Source: Magnimaribacter mokuoloeensis
GTDB lineage: Bacteria > Pseudomonadota > Gammaproteobacteria > Magnimaribacterales > Magnimaribacteraceae
Reading direction: 5' to 3'
Assembly (NCBI GenBank): GCA_041860225.1
Contig: CP151794.1
Coordinates: 434,001 to 498,000 of the forward strand
DNA length: 64,000 bases
Made by a program: the position numbers and the translations under genes. Shown in pieces: positions 1 to 7,396 of the stretch. The notes beneath the pieces were generated by a model, which was not told where the DNA came from, made no database searches, and saw only the letters and a program-made list of their open reading frames with translations. Numbering within the stretch: position 1 is the stretch's first letter; every line of letters starts with the position of its first letter.

Positions 1-645
1 ACTTTAAGACCAGTGTGTATATCTTCAAATCGAACCTCAGCAATAAGTAAGTTACTTGAAGAAACCGATACAAACATCATCATAAGTGATGATGGTCTTC
101 AGCATTATAAGATGGATAGAGACATTGAGATTGCAATTTTTGATGGAAATCGAGGTATAGGAAATGGACTTTGTTTGCCAGCCGGACCTTTAAGAGAGCC
201 CTTAGAAAGAGTAGAAAATGTAGATTTCGTTATTAACTCCTCGAAAATACTAGACCTGCAAACCAAGCATAAAAATTACCTAATGAATTATCACCCTATA
301 GAGTGGGCACGGATTTCAGATAACAAAAGATTTAAGGCTGATTCCTGGCCTTTATCAAAGAATGTCCATGCAGTGGCTGGAATTGGGAATCCTGCTAAGT
401 TTTACAAAACCTTGTCTAGCTTAGGTCTCAACCCAATACATCATAGTTTTCCAGATCACTATCAGTTTTCCGAAGAAGATTTAGACTTTGGCGACTCTTT
501 ACCTGTCATAATGACAGAAAAAGATGCAGTTAGATGTTTAGAGATGAAAAATAAAAATCTTTGGTATCTATCTATAGAAGCTAAATTTGAAGATGAAAAT
601 TTGGCTGACGAAATTTTAACTAAACTATCTAAAATTAATGAATAA
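1..645 (+). CDS. lpxK: Tetraacyldisaccharide 4'-kinase (LpxK), 5' end cut by window
   Basis: LpxK phosphorylates the 4' position of the lipid A disaccharide at the inner face of the cytoplasmic membrane, a late step of lipid A synthesis. The frame is open from the first base, so the N-terminal half with the Walker A loop lies outside the window. About 214 residues are visible. They carry the family hallmark SDDGLQHY near visible residue 29, then GNGLCLPAGPLREPLERV, and a late segment with MTEKDAVR. The stop overlaps the start of the following zinc-ribbon gene, and kdsB follows, the usual gammaproteobacterial lpxK-ycaR-kdsB order. A GTG at position 13 is an internal codon and not the true start. 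Assignment is by motif and context. Confidence 0.93.
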   Translation, partial: TLRPVCISSNRTSAISKLLEETDTNIIISDDGLQHYKMDRDIEIAIFDGNRGIGNGLCLPAGPLREPLERVENVDFVINSSKILDLQTKHKNYLMNYHPIEWARISDNKRFKADSWPLSKNVHAVAGIGNPAKFYKTLSSLGLNPIHHSFPDHYQFSEEDLDFGDSLPVIMTEKDAVRCLEMKNKNLWYLSIEAKFEDENLADEILTKLSKINE

Positions 646-814
646 ACTAGATAAGAAATTACTTGATATTTTAGTGTGTCCAGTCTCTAAGGGACCTTTA
701 GAACAAATTGGAGATGAGCTTATCTGCAAGGAAAGCAATCTTGCTTATCCCATCAAAGATGGGATTCCTGTAATGTTACCTGACGAGGCAAGAAAGCTCT
801 CTGATGAAGTTTAG
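638..814 (+). CDS. Trm112/YcaR-family small zinc-ribbon-like protein
   Basis: This 58-residue protein starts MNKLDKKLLDILVCPVSKGP and contains the family pattern LLDILVCP...PIKDGIPVML. It has two cysteines (positions 14 and 32), fewer than the four of a full zinc ribbon, which is common in bacterial YcaR-type members. Eukaryotic Trm112 is an activator of methyltransferases; the bacterial role is not established. It overlaps lpxK by 8 bases and kdsB by 11 bases, so it is almost surely translated from the same mRNA. The lpxK-ycaR-kdsB order is a conserved gammaproteobacterial arrangement and is the strongest support for a gene this short. Confidence 0.88.
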   Translation: MNKLDKKLLDILVCPVSKGPLEQIGDELICKESNLAYPIKDGIPVMLPDEARKLSDEV

Positions 815-1523
815 AGTTATTATACCTGCACGGCTCGGATCAACTAGATTGCCTAATAAGCCTTTAAAAGAAATTGAAGGCAAGACTCTTATTCAAAGGG
901 TAGTAGAGCAGGCAAAAAAAAGTAATGCTGAGTCTGTTCACGTGGCAACTGATTCCAAAGAAATAGAAAATCACTGTAAACAGCTCGATGTTGAGTCTTT
1001 ACTGACAAACAGTAATCATCAAACAGGGTCCGATAGATTAGCCGAATCTTGTAATATATTGGAATTAAATGATGATGAGTTGGTAATAAATGTGCAAGGA
1101 GATGAGCCTTTTATAGATCCAAATGATATAGATAATTTAGCTAATTTAGCTTACTTAAAACAATCCAATATGGTCACTTTATTCTCTAAATTAACCAAGC
1201 AAGAAATTCTAGATCATAACGTAGTTAAAATATGGATTGACTTAGATGATCTAGTAAATGACTTCTCTAGAGATATTAATCATTTAGACCCCAAACATGC
1301 CAAAAAACATTTAGGTATTTACGGCTACACAGTTCATTTCTTGAGGTCTTTCGTAAGTTGGAAACAAAGCAAAAACGAAATAGAAAGAAATTTGGAGCAG
1401 ATGCGTGCAATGGATAACGGCGAAAAGATTTATGCCTTAGAATCTTGCGGTAAATTCCATCTTGGGGTTGATACAGAGGCAGATCTTCAAGAGGCAAGAC
1501 GATTAGCTAAATTGATTGGATGA
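804..1523 (+). CDS. kdsB: 3-deoxy-manno-octulosonate cytidylyltransferase (CMP-Kdo synthetase)
   Basis: KdsB activates Kdo with CTP to give CMP-Kdo, the donor used for the inner core of lipopolysaccharide. The 239-residue protein has the nucleotide-binding signature IPARLGSTRLPNKPL at residues 7-21, the metal-binding VQGDEP at 97-102 and the C-terminal HLGVDTEADL. Length matches the family (about 248 in E. coli). It overlaps the upstream zinc-ribbon gene by 11 bases and murB by 4 bases (ATGA junction), so it sits inside an envelope-biogenesis operon with lpxK. Cytoplasmic enzyme. No irregularities seen. Confidence 0.96.
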   Translation: MKFRVIIPARLGSTRLPNKPLKEIEGKTLIQRVVEQAKKSNAESVHVATDSKEIENHCKQLDVESLLTNSNHQTGSDRLAESCNILELNDDELVINVQGDEPFIDPNDIDNLANLAYLKQSNMVTLFSKLTKQEILDHNVVKIWIDLDDLVNDFSRDINHLDPKHAKKHLGIYGYTVHFLRSFVSWKQSKNEIERNLEQMRAMDNGEKIYALESCGKFHLGVDTEADLQEARRLAKLIG

Positions 1524-2518
1524 AGTTTAAAAGGAATTTTCCTCTTGCAGAGATATGTACTTTAAATATTAAAGAAATAGCTTCATATTATTGCGAAATA
1601 TCAGATTTTGAAGATATAGAAGAGATTCGTTCTTTTATTTCTCGTAAAAATATTCCTTTTTTATTATTGGGTGAGGGTACCAATATTGTTCCTACCGATA
1701 CCTTCAATGGCCTTGTAATTCAAAATCAAATCAAAGGAATTGAATTACTGGATAGTTTCACCATTAAGGTCTCAAGCGGGGAAAATTGGCACGATTTTGT
1801 GGAATGGACGGTAAAAAATAAAAAGTATGGTTTAGAGAACTTGGCATTAATACCCGGTACAGTAGGTGCAGGTCCTATCCAAAATATCGGTGCTTATGGT
1901 TCTGAAATTGGTACTTACATAAAAGAAGTAACTTTCTATGATTTTCATAAGGATAAAGTAGGAACTTTCAGTCAAAAAGATTGTAATTTTAGTTATCGCT
2001 CCAGTGTTTTTAAGGGAAAGCCTGAGCTATTTATATTATCTGTGACGTTTGAATTAAATAATAAACCCAAACTCAACCTTTCTTATGATTCTCTGAAAGA
2101 ACAGATATCAAAAGACGGATTGAATGAAAAAAACCTAAAACCTGTCGATATATTTAATACTGTTAAAAAAATACGTACAAGGGTTTTACCAAACCATCTT
2201 AAACAACCAAATGTAGGAAGTTTTTTTAAGAATGTTTATTTGAAAAAAGAGGAATTAAAAAAATTAAAACTTCCTTCAGATATTCAAACATTCGAGCAAG
2301 ATGATATTGTAAAAATTTCTTCTGCACACCTTATTGAAAAATTTGGATGGAAGGGGTTTCGGAGAGGAAGTTTAGGTATTTCAGAACAACACTCTCTTGT
2401 TTTAATCACTTACGAAAAAACTTCTGGAGAAGAAATAGTTACGTTATCTAATGAAATTATTAATGATATCTATTCAAAAACAGGTCTTCAGTTGGAGGTA
2501 GAGCCAACTTTTGTATGA
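1520..2518 (+). CDS. murB: UDP-N-acetylenolpyruvoylglucosamine reductase (MurB, type I)
   Basis: MurB reduces UDP-GlcNAc-enolpyruvate to UDP-MurNAc with NADPH and FAD, the second committed step of peptidoglycan synthesis. The 332-residue protein shows the FAD-domain motifs LLGEGTNIV (about 49-57) and LIPGTVGAGPIQNIGAYG (110-127), the YRSSVFK segment (159-165) with the catalytic arginine region, NVGSFFKN (231-238) with the proton-donor serine at 234, and a terminal glutamate near 328. The extra insertion and the GWKGFRRG segment mark the E. coli-like type I enzyme. It overlaps kdsB and the following exporter by 4 bases each, indicating translational coupling. Confidence 0.96.
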   Translation: MKFKRNFPLAEICTLNIKEIASYYCEISDFEDIEEIRSFISRKNIPFLLLGEGTNIVPTDTFNGLVIQNQIKGIELLDSFTIKVSSGENWHDFVEWTVKNKKYGLENLALIPGTVGAGPIQNIGAYGSEIGTYIKEVTFYDFHKDKVGTFSQKDCNFSYRSSVFKGKPELFILSVTFELNNKPKLNLSYDSLKEQISKDGLNEKNLKPVDIFNTVKKIRTRVLPNHLKQPNVGSFFKNVYLKKEELKKLKLPSDIQTFEQDDIVKISSAHLIEKFGWKGFRRGSLGISEQHSLVLITYEKTSGEEIVTLSNEIINDIYSKTGLQLEVEPTFV

Positions 2519-3132
2519 ATGAATTTATCACAGTAGTTTTATTGCATCTTTTTGCCGTGATGAGCCCTGGACCAGACTATGTCTTGATAACTAGGCAAAG
2601 CATAAGATACGGGAGGCGAGTTGCTTTATGGAGTTCGGGCGGCATAGGGATTGGAATATTGTTCCATTCATTTTTAGCTGTAACTGGAATTTTATTCTTT
2701 ATTGCTTCTAATGAATCTTATTTACTCTCTCTCAAGCTAATTTGCTCTATTTATCTTTTATATCTCGGTATTACATCTATGATCTACACATCAAATTTTA
2801 ATCAGAAGCAAATAGATGACAATAAATGGAACTATACCGGAGGTTTTGTTGCAGGATTGATAACAAATATTACTAATGTAAAAGCTTTATTATTTTTTAT
2901 TACTTTATTCGGAGTTGTTTTGAATAGTCAGACACAAGGGAATTTAATGCTTTACGGTCTGTATATGGCTTTTGCAACATTTATATGGTTCTCATTACTT
3001 TCATATATTTTTACAAGCAATATATTCAAATCACAATTCTTAAGGTTCTTTACAATCTTTGAGAAGTTTCTAGGTTTGATTCTGGTTATAATTGCACTTC
3101 AATTATTAGGAAATGTGTTTCTATCTCAATGA
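2515..3132 (+). CDS. LysE/RhtB-family amino-acid exporter
   Basis: A 205-residue integral membrane protein of the LysE/RhtB superfamily, whose members export amino acids such as lysine, homoserine, threonine or leucine. The family signature is near the N terminus: an initial membrane helix followed by MSPGPDYVLITRQSIRYGRR. About six hydrophobic segments follow, which is the usual number. The exported substrate cannot be told from sequence. It is embedded in the lpxK-kdsB-murB operon by 4-base overlaps at both ends. The start ATG is fixed by the ATGA junction with murB. Confidence 0.88.
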   Translation: MNEFITVVLLHLFAVMSPGPDYVLITRQSIRYGRRVALWSSGGIGIGILFHSFLAVTGILFFIASNESYLLSLKLICSIYLLYLGITSMIYTSNFNQKQIDDNKWNYTGGFVAGLITNITNVKALLFFITLFGVVLNSQTQGNLMLYGLYMAFATFIWFSLLSYIFTSNIFKSQFLRFFTIFEKFLGLILVIIALQLLGNVFLSQ

Positions 3133-3671
3133 GCAATAAAAGTCTCTCATCCATATTTTCAGAGCTATCTAAATTAGATGACGATACATTTCCTCCTGTA
3201 GAAGATTGGAATCCGCCTCTATGTGAGAATGTATCTATGAGAATAGATAGATCAGGTAAATGGTATTTTATGAATTCTCCAATTGGAAGACAGAGGATGG
3301 TCAACTTATTTAGTCGTGTACTAAGACTCGATGAAGAAGGTTATTTTTTAGTTACTCCAGTTGAGAAGATTCAAATTGAAGTTGAAGACAAGCCATTTGT
3401 AATAGTTGATTTTGAAATAGCTTTTGAAAATGAAAAACAAATTATCACTTTTAAAACAAATACTGATGAAATTTTTGAGGTTAATGAAAATCATCCATTA
3501 AGAGTTGAAAGTAAATCAATTAATGATGAACCATCACCGTATGTTTTGGTAAGGAGAAACTTAGAAGCACTATTATCAAGAAACGTCTTTTACAAGTTGG
3601 TGGATATATCCGAAGAGATAGAAGGGGTTTACGGAGTCTTTAGTTCAGGAAAATTTTATCAACTACAGTAG
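3129..3671 (+). CDS. DUF1285 family protein
   Basis: A 180-residue soluble protein recognised as a DUF1285 member from PPVEDWNPPLCENVSMRIDR (about 22-41), GKWYFMNSPIGRQRMVNLFS and VTPVEKIQIEVEDKPFVIVD. The biochemical role is unknown. The protein has no signal peptide or membrane segment and is probably cytoplasmic. It overlaps the LysE-type gene by 4 bases and is the last gene of the operon. No terminator reading in this direction was found immediately downstream: the hairpin at 3682-3699 has its T tract only for the other strand. Confidence 0.85.
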   Translation: MSNKSLSSIFSELSKLDDDTFPPVEDWNPPLCENVSMRIDRSGKWYFMNSPIGRQRMVNLFSRVLRLDEEGYFLVTPVEKIQIEVEDKPFVIVDFEIAFENEKQIITFKTNTDEIFEVNENHPLRVESKSINDEPSPYVLVRRNLEALLSRNVFYKLVDISEEIEGVYGVFSSGKFYQLQ

Positions 3672-3672
3672 C

Positions 3673-3699
3673 CAAAAAAAAACAGAGCCGAGGCTCTGT
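3673..3699 (-). terminator. Intrinsic terminator of the candidate small RNA
   Basis: On the minus strand an 8-bp stem (ACAGAGCC/GGCTCTGT, tight loop) is followed directly by a run of eight to nine T. On the plus strand the hairpin is followed by CTTAG, so it can only work for leftward transcription. It ends the candidate small RNA or a long ETF-QO transcript. Confidence 0.85.
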
Positions 3700-3886
3700 C
3701 TTAGTTCGAGTTCGAAAGTGTCTAAACTGAGATTCTGTTTAGCTCCTTGGCCGGTTTCTCTTCCTGCCTTGGTGGTCTAGAGTTCTTTTTGCTAGCTTCC
3801 CTCTAGTGCTTTCACCTTTCGTTCTCTAACCTATCTTTCTCTCTCTTCTTCGTCTCGAGTTGTTTCCAAGTCGGTCTGATAGGTAA
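3673..3886 (-). ncRNA. Candidate structured small RNA (about 210 nt), unidentified
   Basis: This 315-base gap (3672-3986) has no plausible coding frame but holds a complete transcription unit on the minus strand: a TTGCAA-N16-TAATAT promoter (3893-3920), an expected start near 3886, and an intrinsic terminator at 3673-3699. The sequence between is visibly less AT-rich than other spacers. Seen stems in the RNA are ACCUAUC/GAUAGGU, CUAGAG/CUCUAG and CUAAAC/GUUUAG, plus the terminator. Four GGA motifs occur (UUGGAA, GAGGGA, CAGGAA, AAGGAG), which could suit a CsrA/RsmA-binding RNA, but that is speculation. It does not resemble 6S, SRP, RNase P or tmRNA by their conserved motifs. It could instead be an unusually long 3' UTR of the upstream ETF-QO gene. 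Confidence 0.55.
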
Positions 3887-3892
3887 CTAGGT

Positions 3893-3920
3893 ATATTACT
3901 CTCTTTTTCTTTTTTTGCAA
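3893..3920 (-). promoter_or_regulatory. Sigma-70-type promoter of the candidate small RNA
   Basis: Read on the minus strand: -35 TTGCAA (3920-3915), a 16-base spacer and -10 TAATAT (3898-3893). The same two hexamers with the same spacing occur before the VOC operon at 47848-47875. The position is downstream of the ETF-QO stop codon, so it does not serve that gene. Confidence 0.5.
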
Positions 3921-3986
3921 CCCTTTTTTTAAAAAAAAATTGTATTTTTTTTAATTAATTTTGGGTTCTGTAAATATTTGATTTTA

Positions 3987-5636
3987 TTACATATTTGGAT
4001 AATTAGGTCCACCTGCACCTTCTGGGGTAACCCAATTTATATTCTGTGAGGGGTCTTTTATGTCACAAGTTTTACAATGCACGCAATTTTGAGCATTGAT
4101 TTGAAATTGTTTTTCACCATCTTTTTCAACAATTTCATAAACACCTGCTGGACAATAACGTTGAGCGGGTTCATCGTATTTAGGTAAGTTAACACTTAAA
4201 GGTATAGACGGATCCGATAACACTAGATGACAGGGCTGATCCTCTTCATGATTGGTATTTGAAAGAAAAACTGACGAAAGCTTGTCGAAGCTAATTTCAC
4301 CATCAGGCTTAGGGTAGCTAATTTGTGGCATATCTGAGGCTTCTTTAAGACACTCGTGATCTGGAGTGTCGTGGTGCAGAGTAAAAGGTAACTTACCTCT
4401 AAATATCAATTGATCAGCTCCAGCTAATGCGACACCTAAGAGAGTTCCGTACTTATGTATAAATGGCAAGAAGTTTCGGGCTTTGTGCAACTCAGTTTCT
4501 AACCATGAAGATTTTAGATTTTCTGAAAAACTATCTACATCAGCTTTAGGACTTTCTTTATAAAACTCTTCAAACAAGCTCTCTGCAGCTATCATTCCTG
4601 ATTTCATCGCAGTATGAGTGCCCTTAATCCTTGGAAAATTCATGGTGCCTGCATCGTCTCCTACTAGCATTCCGCCAGGAAAATGCATTTTGGGCATAGA
4701 CTGATGTCCACCCTTTATCAGGGCTCTAGCTCCATAAGCTGTGCGTGTTCCTCCTTTCAAATATTTTTGTATTGAGGACTGATGTTTCCATTGTTGGAAT
4801 TCATCGAAAGGGCTAATATGAGGGTTATCATAATCTAATGGGACTATATAACCCAAGAAAGCTTGATTATTTTCGCCATGATATAGATAAGATCCGGAAA
4901 GCACTCCCTTGGCTGCTGGCCATCCCATAGTGTGAACAACAAGACCTTCTTCATGAAGCTGTGGATCTAAATCCCAAACCTCTTTAAATCCTATTCCATA
5001 ATGTTGAGGATCACTTTCTGAATCAAGTTCAAACTTTTTTATTATTTGTTTGCCAAGATGGCCGCGACATCCTTCAGAAAGAATTGTGTACTTTGCTAGA
5101 AGATTAATACCAGGCTCAAATGAAGTTTTCTTTTCTCCTGTTGAATCAATACCCATGTCTCCAGTCGCAATACCTACTACTTGATCATTCTGAATAATAA
5201 GCTCGGAAGCTGTAAATCCTGGAAAAATATCAATTTCTAAACCTTCTGCATATTCAGCCATCCATCTACAGAAATTACCTAAACTCATAATATAGTTTCC
5301 ATGGTTCTTAAAGGTAGTAGCAAAAAGAGTAGGTATAGAAAAATTGGACTTTTCATTCAGTAAATACCTTACTGAATCTTTTTTGACGGGAGTATTAAGT
5401 GGTGCTCCTAGCTCTTTCCAATCAGGTATCAGCTCATTAAGGGCTTTAGGGTCAAATACATTCCCTGACAATATATGTGCGCCTACCTCGGATCCTTTTT
5501 CTACTACACAAATGGACATCTCTTTAGATTGTTCATTAGCTAATTGCTTAAGCTTGATTGCAGTAGATAGTCCAGATGGTCCAGCACCAACAACGACTAC
5601 ATCATACTCCATTGATTCTCTTTCGATATTTTCCAT
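3987..5636 (-). CDS. Electron transfer flavoprotein-ubiquinone oxidoreductase
   Basis: ETF-QO takes electrons from reduced ETF and passes them to ubiquinone at the membrane surface, linking acyl-CoA dehydrogenases to the respiratory chain. The 549-residue protein begins with an FAD Rossmann motif (GAGPSG, 17-22). It contains the ubiquinone/FAD-domain segment GGHQSMPKMHFPGG followed by GDDAGTMNFPRIKG. It ends in a 4Fe-4S domain with C495, C518, C521 and C524 (CVHCKTCDIKDP). Length and domain order are those of the family. It is divergent from etfB across a 78-base gap. The two acyl-CoA dehydrogenases near 18-20 kb are likely electron sources. Confidence 0.96.
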   Translation of the reverse strand: MENIERESMEYDVVVVGAGPSGLSTAIKLKQLANEQSKEMSICVVEKGSEVGAHILSGNVFDPKALNELIPDWKELGAPLNTPVKKDSVRYLLNEKSNFSIPTLFATTFKNHGNYIMSLGNFCRWMAEYAEGLEIDIFPGFTASELIIQNDQVVGIATGDMGIDSTGEKKTSFEPGINLLAKYTILSEGCRGHLGKQIIKKFELDSESDPQHYGIGFKEVWDLDPQLHEEGLVVHTMGWPAAKGVLSGSYLYHGENNQAFLGYIVPLDYDNPHISPFDEFQQWKHQSSIQKYLKGGTRTAYGARALIKGGHQSMPKMHFPGGMLVGDDAGTMNFPRIKGTHTAMKSGMIAAESLFEEFYKESPKADVDSFSENLKSSWLETELHKARNFLPFIHKYGTLLGVALAGADQLIFRGKLPFTLHHDTPDHECLKEASDMPQISYPKPDGEISFDKLSSVFLSNTNHEEDQPCHLVLSDPSIPLSVNLPKYDEPAQRYCPAGVYEIVEKDGEKQFQINAQNCVHCKTCDIKDPSQNINWVTPEGAGGPNYPNM

Positions 5637-5649
5637 ACTTTATATTTAT

Positions 5650-5677
5650 TTGTATTGAGAGGGGCAGCAGTTATAGA
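5650..5677 (+). promoter_or_regulatory. Putative etfBA promoter
   Basis: In the 78-base gap between the divergent ETF-QO and etfB genes, TTGTAT (5650-5655) and TATAGA (5672-5677) lie 16 bases apart on the plus strand. A GGA-containing ribosome site (AGAAGGAAAA) precedes the etfB ATG. The match to sigma-70 consensus is moderate. Confidence 0.4.
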
Positions 5678-5714
5678 ATACGCACATTGAATTTTACCAT
5701 AGAAGGAAAATAGT

Positions 5715-6467
5715 ATGAAGATTCTCGTACCTGTCAAAAGAGTTGTAGATTACAACGTAAAAGTCAGAGCAAAGTCTGATGAAAGTGGTCCAGATCTTAG
5801 CAATGCAAAAATGGCTATCAATCCATTTTGTGAAATAGCTATAGAGGAAGCTGTAAGAATAAAAGAAGCCGGAAATGCGGAGGAGGTTATTGCGGTATCA
5901 GTTGGTGATTCTGCTTCTCAAGAACAACTGAGAACTTGCTTGGCTCTAGGTGCAGATAGAGCTATTTTGGTTGAGACTCAGGAAGCGATAGAGCCCCTAG
6001 GAGTTGCTAAAGCTCTTAAAGAGGTGGTTTCGAAAGAAAATCCTGACCTAATAATCTTAGGGAAACAAGCCATAGATGGTGATTCAAATCAAACAGGACA
6101 GATGTTGGCAGCAATGTTGGACTTGCCTCAAGGGACATTCGCTTCTGAGGTAGATTTGCAAGATGGAAAAGTACAAGTAACTAGAGAAATAGATGGTGGC
6201 TTACAGACTTTATCCTTAAGCTTACCAGCTATAGTTACTACTGATCTTAGGTTAAATGAACCTAGATATGCTTCTCTTCCAAATATAATGAAAGCTAAAA
6301 AGAAACCGCTAGAAACGCTTCAGTCTGCTGATTTAGGTTTGGATTTGACGCCTAGACAAAATACTCTCAAAGTTAGTCCTCCACCTGAAAGAGCAGCTGG
6401 GATAATGGTAGAAAGTATTGACCAATTAGTTGATAAATTAAAAAACGAAGCAAAGGTGATTTCATGA
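5715..6467 (+). CDS. etfB: Electron transfer flavoprotein beta subunit
   Basis: EtfB pairs with EtfA to form the soluble ETF that accepts electrons from acyl-CoA and related dehydrogenases. The 250-residue protein starts MKILVPVKRVVDYNVKVR, has NPFCEIAIEEAVRIKEAG (about 38-55), GKQAIDGDSNQTGQMLA (about 117-133) and ends with the family tail in which ETF-beta grips the partner subunit. Length is typical. It overlaps etfA by 4 bases (ATGA), and the ETF-QO gene is divergent next door, so all three parts of the electron branch are together. Confidence 0.97.
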   Translation: MKILVPVKRVVDYNVKVRAKSDESGPDLSNAKMAINPFCEIAIEEAVRIKEAGNAEEVIAVSVGDSASQEQLRTCLALGADRAILVETQEAIEPLGVAKALKEVVSKENPDLIILGKQAIDGDSNQTGQMLAAMLDLPQGTFASEVDLQDGKVQVTREIDGGLQTLSLSLPAIVTTDLRLNEPRYASLPNIMKAKKKPLETLQSADLGLDLTPRQNTLKVSPPPERAAGIMVESIDQLVDKLKNEAKVIS

Positions 6468-7393
6468 ATATATTAGTTATTGCAGAACACGATAATTCAG
6501 AATTAAAAACAGCCACACTCAATACTGTAGCTGCAGGTATGGCCATTGGTGGAGATATTGACATTCTTGTTGCAGGTTCGGATTGTGATTCAGTCGCTGA
6601 ATCAGCATCACAAGTTCCTGGAGTGGGAAAAGTTCTTCTAGCGAATAAAGAGACTTACAAAAATAGCCTAGCTGAAAATTTAGGGAATTTAGTTGTAGAG
6701 CTCTCAGAAGGGTATACACACATCCTTGCTCCAGCTACTACAAGCGGAAAAAACTTTATGCCTAGAGTAGCTGCAAAATTAGATGTCTCCCAAATATCAG
6801 ATATAAGTGCTGTAATCTCAGAAGACACCTTCGAAAGACCTATATATGCTGGTAACTGTATTGCTACAGTACAAAGCACTGATTCTGTTAAAGTCATAAC
6901 GGTCAGGACTACAGGATTTGATGCATGTGAAGCCACTGGTGGCTCTGCCTCCATTTCTGCAGTCGATAATGATACTGATGCAGGCGTCTCATCATTTGTT
7001 AAAGAAGAAATAGCTGAATCAGATAGACCTGAATTAACTGCAGCTGATGTGGTTATATCTGGAGGAAGGGGAATGCAGAATGGAGATAATTTTAGTCTTC
7101 TTAATGGAATAGCAGATAAATTAGGAGCTGCAATTGGTGCATCTAGAGCAGCTGTTGATTCTGGTTTTGTTCCTAATGATATGCAAGTGGGTCAAACTGG
7201 AAAAATTGTAGCTCCTGATCTGTACATAGCTGTAGGAATTTCTGGTGCTATCCAGCATCTTGCAGGTATGAAAGACAGCAAAGTAATTGTTGCAATCAAT
7301 AAAGATGAAGAGGCTCCGATTTTCCAAGTAGCTGACTACGGTTTAGTTGCAGATCTGTTTGATGCTCTGCCTGAATTAGAAGCAAAAATATAG
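6464..7393 (+). CDS. etfA: Electron transfer flavoprotein alpha subunit
   Basis: EtfA binds the FAD of the ETF heterodimer. The 309-residue protein has the N-terminal adenine-nucleotide-hydrolase-like domain and the C-terminal FAD domain with GGRGMQNGDNF, GASRAAVDSGFVPNDMQVGQ, the VAPDLYIAVGISGAIQHLAG segment and INKDEEAPIFQVADYGLVAD, all hallmark ETF-alpha sequences. Length is normal. It is translationally coupled to etfB by a 4-base overlap and ends three bases before the convergent trmA stop, with no room for a separate terminator. Confidence 0.97.
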   Translation: MNILVIAEHDNSELKTATLNTVAAGMAIGGDIDILVAGSDCDSVAESASQVPGVGKVLLANKETYKNSLAENLGNLVVELSEGYTHILAPATTSGKNFMPRVAAKLDVSQISDISAVISEDTFERPIYAGNCIATVQSTDSVKVITVRTTGFDACEATGGSASISAVDNDTDAGVSSFVKEEIAESDRPELTAADVVISGGRGMQNGDNFSLLNGIADKLGAAIGASRAAVDSGFVPNDMQVGQTGKIVAPDLYIAVGISGAIQHLAGMKDSKVIVAINKDEEAPIFQVADYGLVADLFDALPELEAKI

Positions 7394-7396
7394 AAA

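Noticed and set aside
3673..3890. 6S RNA, SRP RNA, RNase P RNA or tmRNA as the identity of the candidate small RNA
   Set aside because: None of the conserved sequence blocks of these RNAs is visible, and the long closed helix expected for 6S RNA is not formed by the two ends.
5344..5658. A 104-codon frame antisense to the start of the ETF-QO gene
   Set aside because: It overlaps a highly conserved FAD-binding region on the other strand and shows no recognisable features.
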